DNA of 10,142 nt from CAZXBB01 sp964638815 (GTDB lineage: Bacteria; Planctomycetota; Phycisphaerae; Phycisphaerales; SM1A02): assembly GCA_964638815.1 (NCBI GenBank), contig CAZXBB010000011.1, forward strand, positions 1 to 10,142. The letters run 5' to 3'. Each line of letters starts with the position of its first letter. Within the stretch, counting starts at the first letter, position 1. Positions 1 through 5,453 of this stretch are shown in pieces. The notes under the pieces are model-generated. The model was not told the DNA's origin and ran no database searches. It saw only the letters and a list, made by a program, of their open reading frames with translations. Made by a program: the position numbers and the translations under genes.

Positions 1-2
1 TG

Positions 3-554
3 CCCGACGCTACCACCGAGCTCGGCATCGACATCATCAAGGTCGACCGCATCCGGGCGTCGCTCGAGCGCTTCGGGGAGCGCTTCACCATGCGCGTCCT
101 GACCCCCGGCGAGCAACGCTATGTCCGCGGCCGCCCCGAGACGATGGCCGGCCGCTGGGCTGCCAAGGAGGCCGTCTCGAAGGTGCTGGGCCTGGGGGTT
201 CGTGGCATCGGGTGGCGCGACATCGAGATCGAACGGCTGCCGACGGGCCAGCCCTCCGTCCGCCTGCACGGACGCGCGGCGGCTCGGGCGGCGCAACTTG
301 GGATGGGGCGGATCGCCCTCTCGATCACGCACGAGTCCGACTACGCGGTCGCGATCGCGTACGGGGTGCGCACCGAAGGCGGTCGATACCTCTTCCCGCC
401 TGACATCGAGGATCGGCTTGACGATCGCGAGCGGCGGATCCTGACGCGCATCGAGCGCCTGCGGGTCGCGGCCGAGCTCGGTGGGGCGGGTGCCCTGGCG
501 TCGGACGCGCCTCGCCCCGATGAAGGTGGCGGCCGTGAGGACGGCCATGGCTGA
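3..554 (+). CDS. acpS: Holo-[acyl-carrier-protein] synthase, 5'-truncated by about one base, with C-terminal extension
   Basis: Transfers 4'-phosphopantetheine from CoA to the conserved serine of apo-ACP, activating the carrier for fatty acid synthesis in the cytoplasm. The frame is open from base 3; the window begins with 'tg', so the true start is probably an NTG codon whose first base is just outside. On that assumption the protein is about 184 residues. The family hallmarks are visible: GIDI with the metal-binding Asp at about residue 11, the helix motif WAAKEA with its metal-binding Glu at about 57, and SITHESDYAVA at about 108-118 (family LSISHT-like). The catalytic core ends near residue 125. 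AcpS enzymes are usually about 120-130 residues, so the last 55-60 residues are extra: an Arg/Glu-rich likely helix, then a Gly/Pro/Asp-rich tail. The stop overlaps the chosen nnrD start by 8 bases. Assignment is firm; the role of the tail is unknown. Confidence 0.93.
   Translation, partial: PDATTELGIDIIKVDRIRASLERFGERFTMRVLTPGEQRYVRGRPETMAGRWAAKEAVSKVLGLGVRGIGWRDIEIERLPTGQPSVRLHGRAAARAAQLGMGRIALSITHESDYAVAIAYGVRTEGGRYLFPPDIEDRLDDRERRILTRIERLRVAAELGGAGALASDAPRPDEGGGREDGHG
537..540 (+). promoter_or_regulatory. Shine-Dalgarno sequence for nnrD
   Basis: GAGG lies 6 bases before the ATG at 547, inside the 3' end of acpS. It favours that ATG over the in-frame GTG at 481 and the ATG at 520, neither of which has a purine-rich sequence at a suitable distance. 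Confidence 0.5.
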
Positions 555-1659
555 ACGACCACCCGTCGGCTTTGGGCGGCGCGCGACGGACGCGGGGAGT
601 GAGCCCCGGGATGCGGCCCCGTCCGGACGACCGTGGCCGAAGGGCGCGACGCCCCTGGACGAGGCGCTGGCCGTCTCGCTGCTTCCGGAGCGGCCCGTCC
701 GCGGACACAAGGGTTCGTTCGGCAAGCTGCTCGTGATCGCGGGCTCCCTCGACTACGCCGGAGCAGCCCTGCTCGTGTGCCAGGCCGCCGGTCGGGGCGG
801 CGCGGGCCTCGTCACGCTGGCCGTCCCCGAGTCGCTCCAGCCGCTGTTCGCCGCCAAGGTGGTCGAGGCGACGACGATGGGGCTGCCCGAAGACGATGTC
901 GAGGAGGTCGACCCAGAGCCCGCCCTGGCGCGCATCCTCGACCACGAGCACGACGCGATCGTGCTGGGTCCGGGACTGCGACCGGGCCTGGCCACGGCCG
1001 AGCTGGTTCGGGAGCTGATCGTGCCCCCCGGCGACGAGCCGCCCCCGATCGTCCTTGACGCCGAGGCGCTTCGATCGCTCGCCACGATGGATGGCTGGTG
1101 GAGCGGGGAGCGCCGGCCCGCCGTCCTCACCCCGCACGCCGGGGAGTTCGAACGGCTGCGCGCCGGCAGCGGCGTCGAACACGGCACGGACGGGGACCTG
1201 ATCGACGACGACGATGCCCGCGTGGCCGCGGCTCGCGACGCTGCCGCCGCGTGGCACCAGGTCGTCGTCCTCAAGGGCGCTCGGACGATCATCGCCGCGC
1301 CCGACGGCGAGGTGGCCGTGGCTCCTTTCGAGAACCCGGCGCTCGCCACCGGCGGGACCGGCGACGTGCTGGCGGGCGCGATCGGTGCGCTGCTCGCCCA
1401 AGGTCTCGCCCCGTTCGCGGCGGCCCGTCTCGGTGTGTACCTGCACGGCGCCGCGGGCGACTGGGTGCGGGACCGCTACGGCGATGCCGGCCTTCTCGCC
1501 TCCGACCTGCCGGACGGCCTGGCGATCGCCCGCAAGCGCCTCGCGGGGACCGCCGAGCGTCGCGCGAGCACCAAGGGACTCGGCTTCGGTTCGCGCGAGC
1601 GGGTGGCAGCTGCGGCTGCGGAGGCCGCGCGGATCCCGAGCACGGACCCCTCCGCCTGA
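547..1659 (+). CDS. nnrD: ADP- or ATP-dependent NAD(P)H-hydrate dehydratase
   Basis: Repairs nicotinamide cofactors by dehydrating S-NADHX or S-NADPHX back to NADH or NADPH, using ADP or ATP. The 370-residue protein has the ribokinase-like NnrD/YjeF C-terminal domain: HKGSFGKLLVIAGS at 54-67, GPGLRPG in the middle, TPHAGEF from residue 195, a VVLKGARTII strand, and NPALATGGTGDVLAG at 263-277 with the expected catalytic Asp273 in GGTGD. Only the dehydratase half is present. The epimerase domain NnrE, often fused N-terminally, is absent, and the first 35 or so residues are a Pro/Arg-rich low-complexity leader. The start at 547 was chosen for its upstream GAGG; starts at 481 or 520 would only lengthen the disordered leader. 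The gene overlaps acpS and ends 2 bases before the alr start, and nnr next to alr is a common bacterial arrangement. Confidence 0.92.
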   Translation: MAERPPVGFGRRATDAGSEPRDAAPSGRPWPKGATPLDEALAVSLLPERPVRGHKGSFGKLLVIAGSLDYAGAALLVCQAAGRGGAGLVTLAVPESLQPLFAAKVVEATTMGLPEDDVEEVDPEPALARILDHEHDAIVLGPGLRPGLATAELVRELIVPPGDEPPPIVLDAEALRSLATMDGWWSGERRPAVLTPHAGEFERLRAGSGVEHGTDGDLIDDDDARVAAARDAAAAWHQVVVLKGARTIIAAPDGEVAVAPFENPALATGGTGDVLAGAIGALLAQGLAPFAAARLGVYLHGAAGDWVRDRYGDAGLLASDLPDGLAIARKRLAGTAERRASTKGLGFGSRERVAAAAAEAARIPSTDPSA

Positions 1660-1661
1660 GC

Positions 1662-2888
1662 GTGAAGTCGATCGAAACCCGACTCGTGGCGGCCGGGCTG
1701 CCGCAGCTGCCACGCCGCGCGTGGCTGGAGATCGACCTGGATGCGCTCAGGGGCAACCTCGCGGTGCTCCGGGTCCTGGCGGGTGACGGCGTCCCGGTCC
1801 ACCCGGTGGTCAAGGCCGACGCGTACGGTCATGGAGCCGTCCCCGTGGCCCTCGCCCTCGAGGCGGCCGGCGCCGACGGGTTCTGCGTGGCGGCGATGGA
1901 CGAGGCGCTCGCGCTTCGGGCGGGCGGTGTCCAGGCTCCCATACGCGTGCTCTATGCGATCCCCGCGTCGTTCGCCGGCGAGGCGGCACGGCAGCGGATC
2001 GCGGTGTCAGCCGGGGACCGGCCGTCGCTGGACGCCCTGCTCGCTGCCGCCGAGACCTCGATCGACGGCCCCCTCGACATCGAGCTCGAGGTCGAGACCG
2101 GTCTCGGCCGCGACGGATTCGCCCCGGAGGCGCTCGTATCGGCTGCGCGCGAGGTCCTCGAGGCACCCGGTGTGCATCTGGCGGGACTATGGACCCATCT
2201 GCAAGCGTCGGAAGACCCAGAGCGCACGCGTGACCAGCTCGCCCGGTTCGACGACACGACGGCGCGGCTGCGCGACGCAGGTCTGCCCGTGCCCGACCGG
2301 CATGTCGCCGCCAGCGGCGGCCTCTTCACGGGCGTTGCCTGCCTCGACGGCGTACGGCCCGGGCTTTCGGTCTACGGCATCGTCCCAGATGAGCTGGCGG
2401 GCCAGACGCTCGTGGGCCCGGTCGGCGAGGCCGTCGCCGCCCTTCGGCCGGTCATGTCATTGCATGCCCGTCCGGTCCGCGTCGCCGACCTTCCCGTCGG
2501 TCACGGCATCAGTTACGGACCCACCTTCACGACGGCGCGACCCAGCCGGATCGCCACGCTGCCGCTCGGATATGGGGATGGTTTCTCGCGAGCGTTCTCG
2601 AATCATGCCGAGGTCCTGGTGCGCGGTGTGCGCGCTCCGCTCGTCGGGAATGTGGCGATGGACGCGGTCATGATCGACGTCACCGACGTCCCGGGTCCGC
2701 CCGTCGGGCCGGACGACGAATTCGTGCTCCTGGGCAGCCAGGGAGACCAGCGGATCAGCGTGGAGGACCTGGCGCGGACACGCACCACGAACACGTGGGA
2801 AGTCGTGAGCCAGATGGCTGGGCGGTTGCCCCGGGTGTACCATGCCGCGGCTGGGCCGGTCGGTCTGCGGACGCTCACCGAGCGATAA
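1662..2888 (+). CDS. alr: Alanine racemase (PLP-dependent)
   Basis: Interconverts L- and D-alanine to supply D-Ala for peptidoglycan. The 408-residue protein (family usually 360-400) has an N-terminal TIM barrel with the PLP lysine Lys51 in VVKADAYGHGA, and RPGLSVYG in the middle. The C-terminal domain carries the second catalytic residue, Tyr285, in HGISYG, then LGYGDGF, GNVAMD and the LPRVY tail. GTG 1662 lies 2 bases after the nnrD stop and has no clear Shine-Dalgarno, so re-initiation is likely; GTG 1686 is an alternative that still keeps the domain. The segment equivalent to L-K-V-D-T-G-M-G-R reads L-E-V-E-T-G-L-G-R (142-150), so Glu143 replaces the lysine that is carbamylated in Geobacillus Alr (Lys129), while the partner Arg150 is kept. 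All core catalytic residues are present, so an active enzyme is expected. Confidence 0.95.
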   Translation: MKSIETRLVAAGLPQLPRRAWLEIDLDALRGNLAVLRVLAGDGVPVHPVVKADAYGHGAVPVALALEAAGADGFCVAAMDEALALRAGGVQAPIRVLYAIPASFAGEAARQRIAVSAGDRPSLDALLAAAETSIDGPLDIELEVETGLGRDGFAPEALVSAAREVLEAPGVHLAGLWTHLQASEDPERTRDQLARFDDTTARLRDAGLPVPDRHVAASGGLFTGVACLDGVRPGLSVYGIVPDELAGQTLVGPVGEAVAALRPVMSLHARPVRVADLPVGHGISYGPTFTTARPSRIATLPLGYGDGFSRAFSNHAEVLVRGVRAPLVGNVAMDAVMIDVTDVPGPPVGPDDEFVLLGSQGDQRISVEDLARTRTTNTWEVVSQMAGRLPRVYHAAAGPVGLRTLTER

Positions 2889-2893
2889 GGGAG
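2887..2893 (+). promoter_or_regulatory. Shine-Dalgarno sequence for the macro-domain gene
   Basis: AAGGGAG overlaps the alr stop codon and sits 10 bases before the TTG at 2904. It supports an otherwise uncommon TTG start and implies translational coupling with alr. Confidence 0.5.
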
Positions 2894-2903
2894 CGCACAA
2901 CGT

Positions 2904-3458
2904 TTGGCACGGATCGAACTCTGGAACGGCGACATCTGCGAGCTCGAGGTCGACGCGATCGTCAACCCTGCGAACCTCTCGCTGTGGATGGCGACCGGGG
3001 TCGGCGGGGCGATCAAGCGCGCCGGTGGTGACGAGATCGAGTTCGCGGCCGTGCGCCAGGCGCCCGTTCCGCTCGGCGAATCCGTCGTGACGACGGCCGG
3101 ATCCCTGGCCGCTCGCGCGGTGATCCATGCCGTGTCCCTGGATCGGGTCCGCCGTACGAGCGCTCCGACGATCGAAGCAGCAGTCCGCAGCGCCATGGCC
3201 CGAGCCCGCGAGATCGCGGCGACGAGCGTGGCTTTTCCGGCCCTCGGCACGGGTGTCGGCGGCTTCCCGCTCGAGGAGGCCGCGCGGATCACCGTCGATA
3301 CCGTGCGCGACGAGCTCGAGCGTTCGCCCGAGATCGAGCATGTCATCTTCGCCTTGCGCGGCGCCGCGGCGTACGAGGCCTTCGGAGCGGCGATCGCAAC
3401 AGCCCGGCCTCCGGCCCCGACCTCGCAAGCGACTGCCCTCGGGCGGGCGGCCGGATGA
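2904..3458 (+). CDS. Macro-domain protein (ADP-ribose binding, putative deacylase or de-ADP-ribosylase)
   Basis: Macro domains bind ADP-ribose and related ligands, and many remove ADP-ribose or O-acetyl groups. The 184-residue protein is essentially a single domain: VDAIVNPAN at 16-24, a LWMATGVGGAIKRAGG loop at 27-42, PLGESVVTTAG in the middle, and the phosphate loop ALGTGVGGFP at about 113-122. The LWM-x-x-GV loop differs from the GGGVDGAI form of the better studied MacroD enzymes. It resembles a subgroup I associate with archaea and thermophilic bacteria, so the substrate should not be assumed. The TTG start has a good Shine-Dalgarno and falls directly before the first strand; no earlier start fits. 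The last 18 residues are an Ala/Pro-rich tail. The gene lies 15 bases after alr, and its stop overlaps the next gene in ATGA. The fold is confident; the reaction is not. Confidence 0.88.
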   Translation: MARIELWNGDICELEVDAIVNPANLSLWMATGVGGAIKRAGGDEIEFAAVRQAPVPLGESVVTTAGSLAARAVIHAVSLDRVRRTSAPTIEAAVRSAMARAREIAATSVAFPALGTGVGGFPLEEAARITVDTVRDELERSPEIEHVIFALRGAAAYEAFGAAIATARPPAPTSQATALGRAAG

Positions 3459-3745
3459 ATCTCGAGATGGAGCCCAACGAGGAACAACGCGACGAGCTCA
3501 TCGAGACGGTGGCGCGCGAGATCCAGCTGCGCGGGCTCACGTCCTCGGCCGTGCATTTCCTCGAGGCCAGCCGGCCGTACCGGGCCCTCGGCGCGAACGC
3601 GATGCTGTTCTTCGATCCCGTGCTCCGGGGCGTCTTCGGCGGAGAGATGGCGTCCGCCAGCGAGATCATGGCCGACGAGGCCGGGATCGAGCTGCTGATC
3701 GCGCGTCTCGAAGAGCTCGACGAAGAGCTCGCCTGGGACGCCTGA
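3455..3745 (+). CDS. Small acidic conserved-looking protein of unknown function
   Basis: A 96-residue protein that I cannot assign to a named family. It starts at an ATG overlapping the macro-domain stop (ATGA), and its codon use matches its neighbours, so it is probably real. The first third is a charged helix (EEQRDELIETVAREIQLRGL). Next come a semi-hydrophobic region with AVHFLE and MLFFDPVLRGVFGG (about residues 31-63) and an acidic C-terminal helix ending in LIARLEELDEE. The hydrophobic part is short and contains Asp and Arg, so a full membrane segment is doubtful; peripheral or helical packing is more likely. The pattern recalls short uncharacterised Chloroflexota proteins with a 'fLE...plaflgsqallf..P.l' core, but that is memory, not a search. 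Coupling to the macro-domain gene suggests co-expression only. Confidence 0.72.
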   Translation: MNLEMEPNEEQRDELIETVAREIQLRGLTSSAVHFLEASRPYRALGANAMLFFDPVLRGVFGGEMASASEIMADEAGIELLIARLEELDEELAWDA

Positions 3746-3770
3746 TCACCCTCGTTCCGAGCGGTCCGGG

Positions 3771-3785
3771 TAGCATCTGGCGGTG
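3771..3785 (+). promoter_or_regulatory. Candidate leaderless -10 element before the MutL-like gene
   Basis: In the 37-base gap 3746-3782, the longest in the window, TAGCAT (3771-3776) matches TANNNT and ends 6 bases before the GTG at 3783. That GTG has no Shine-Dalgarno. This geometry is the known signature of leaderless promoters in high-GC groups such as Actinomycetota and Deinococcus. No convincing -35 box is seen. Chance occurrence cannot be excluded. Confidence 0.35.
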
Positions 3786-5453
3786 ACCTCCGAACCGCAT
3801 GCGTTCCTGACCATCGACCACGGCGCTGCGACCGCCTCGATCGCACTGATCGGTCGGGTCGCGGGCACGTGGCGCCTCATCGGCACCCTCGCGCTGCCGG
3901 CGGGCGCGGCCATGGATGCCGCCGTCGACCTGCTCGTCAGGCGCGTCCGGACCGCCGACCCCGAACTGGCGTCGGCGCTCGGTGTGACCGACATCGAAGC
4001 CGAGGCCCTGCCGCGCTTCGAGGTTCGCAGCCGGCCGCCTCGGCGGCTGGCGGTCGTGGCGGCGTCCGAGCGGACCCTCGCCAGGCTCATGGCGACCGCC
4101 GGTCGCAGCGGCTGGCGTCCGACCGGAGCCAGCGCCGAGTCCACGGACCCGCTCGTGATGTCGCGGCTGCTGCTCGATCACGACATCGACGCCATCCTCG
4201 TCGGGGCGGCCGACCCGCCGCGCGCCGACGAGCGCAGCGCGATCCGCGAGCTGGCCGCGCTCGTCTCGGCCGTGGCGGTCCGCCGTCCGGAGGTACCGAT
4301 CGTCCTGTCCGGGGCGATGTCGGAGACGCTCGACGAGTTCGGCGAAGTGTCGACGCGATCCGGGCCCATCGTGCTGGCGCCGGCGGCGCTCGAAGGGACG
4401 GTCGTCCGCTCCCGTCGGACCTTGCCGATCATGGCACCGCCCGCCGTAAGCGGGGACGCGGCGACGGACACGACCGATCCGCTCAGCGAGCTGCTGCTCG
4501 AGGTGGCCATGCCGTCGGACGATCCACGGCGCGCCATCGGCCCCGCCACGCAGGCGTTGGCCGACGTGCTGCACCGCCGCGTCGAGACGATCATCCTGGG
4601 CCACGACGCCGGGGTCCGGGCTGCGGCCGAGCCGTCGGTCGGGGGCGTGAGCCGGGAGGTGCGCCTTGCGGTCGTCCCGGCGGCCGCCGTCGCCCCCGAC
4701 GAGCCCGATGACACCATCGTGGACGGCGTGCTGCTGTGGTCCACCGTGCCGTCCGACCGGCACCGCATCCGCGACCGGATGCGCGAGCTTCGGATCGCAC
4801 CCTGGGCAGACGCCGCGGGCGACGGCGCGGCGCTCCGGATGGCGGCCGCCCGGGCCGCGCTCGTCCGACTCGCGGCGGCCACGACGGACTTCGACCAGGC
4901 GCCGCCCGACCTCGTCGTGTGCGGGGGCGGGGTGTGGTCAGCGGTACCGGCCCCGACCGTGGCCCTTGCCCACGTGGACGTGCTGCGCCGACCCGGGGCG
5001 AGCCAGTACGCGCTCGACCACGCGCGGCTGATAGGCACGCTCGGTGCCATCCCCGACGGGACGGAACGCCTCACGGTGATCGGCGACCTCGTGGACGACC
5101 TGCTGGCCCCGCTCGGGAGCGTCGTGATCCCGTCAGGATTGCGTTCCGGCCGGTCCGCCGGAACGGTGCTTGTCCATGCCGGTGGTGGCGTGAGCGAGCT
5201 CGATCTCGTGCCCGGCAGCCTGGAGCTCGTGGACCTGCCACCGGGCGAGACCGCAGTGGCCGAATTCCGCTTCCGCGACCGGATCAGGCTCGGGGCGCGG
5301 GGCCGGCACTTCGCGGTCGACGTGGCCGGCGGGCTCGGGGGCCTGCTCGTGGATCTGCGCGACGTCCCGCTGCGGTTGCCGGACCGTGCCGACCGCCGTC
5401 GGGACCTGCTGGCGGCGTGGCAGGCCGCGCTCTGGCAGGGGTTCGACACGTGA
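3783..5453 (+). CDS. MutL-family (glutamate mutase L-like) ASKHA-fold protein
   Basis: A 556-residue protein whose overall layout matches the MutL/GlmL family, known beside glutamate mutase and presumed to act as an ATP-dependent reactivating chaperone for B12 mutases. It opens with a degenerate phosphate-1 motif, LTIDHGAATAS (9-19, family DFGSTYTK). A strand DAILVGAADPP at 136-146 corresponds to the family's vvGGt-type segment. ILGHDAGVRAA at about 271-281 sits where a phosphate-2 motif (DVGGATTDV) is expected but lacks the glycine/threonine pattern. The most recognisable part is C-terminal: DLVVCGGGVWSAVP from 376 (family DliigsGGvlsh.P), then the ALDHARLIGTLGAI and LAPLGSVVIPSG segments. 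No mutase, B12 protein or ligase is in the window, so glutamate mutase activation is unsupported. GTG 3783 follows a candidate leaderless promoter, and the stop overlaps the next gene (GTGA). Family membership is fairly sure; function is unknown. Confidence 0.75.
   Translation: MTSEPHAFLTIDHGAATASIALIGRVAGTWRLIGTLALPAGAAMDAAVDLLVRRVRTADPELASALGVTDIEAEALPRFEVRSRPPRRLAVVAASERTLARLMATAGRSGWRPTGASAESTDPLVMSRLLLDHDIDAILVGAADPPRADERSAIRELAALVSAVAVRRPEVPIVLSGAMSETLDEFGEVSTRSGPIVLAPAALEGTVVRSRRTLPIMAPPAVSGDAATDTTDPLSELLLEVAMPSDDPRRAIGPATQALADVLHRRVETIILGHDAGVRAAAEPSVGGVSREVRLAVVPAAAVAPDEPDDTIVDGVLLWSTVPSDRHRIRDRMRELRIAPWADAAGDGAALRMAAARAALVRLAAATTDFDQAPPDLVVCGGGVWSAVPAPTVALAHVDVLRRPGASQYALDHARLIGTLGAIPDGTERLTVIGDLVDDLLAPLGSVVIPSGLRSGRSAGTVLVHAGGGVSELDLVPGSLELVDLPPGETAVAEFRFRDRIRLGARGRHFAVDVAGGLGGLLVDLRDVPLRLPDRADRRRDLLAAWQAALWQGFDT
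5437..5441 (+). promoter_or_regulatory. Shine-Dalgarno sequence for the 328-residue partner gene
   Basis: AGGGG ends 8 bases before the GTG at 5450 and selects it over the in-frame ATG at 5471, which has a poorer upstream sequence. Confidence 0.45.

Noticed and set aside
325..1713. Minus-strand open frame of 462 codons opposite acpS and nnrD
   Set aside because: It is antisense to two firmly identified enzymes, is of low complexity and has no recognisable motif.
2889..2903. Possible promoter between alr and the macro-domain gene
   Set aside because: Only 15 bases, filled by the Shine-Dalgarno and spacer; no -10-like element was seen.
2457..3428. Minus-strand open frame across the alr/macro-domain junction
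   Set aside because: It spans two genes identified on the other strand and shows only biased composition.
5142..5165. Perfect 9-bp inverted repeat with a 6-base loop (CGTTCCGGC / GCCGGAACG)
   Set aside because: It lies inside the MutL-like coding region with no T-run after it. Around one such hairpin is expected by chance in 10 kb at this GC content, so it was not called a terminator.
3783..5453. Reading the 556-residue protein as the DNA mismatch repair MutL
   Set aside because: It has no GHKL ATPase motifs. The name match is accidental: the resemblance is to the glutamate mutase-associated MutL/GlmL family.
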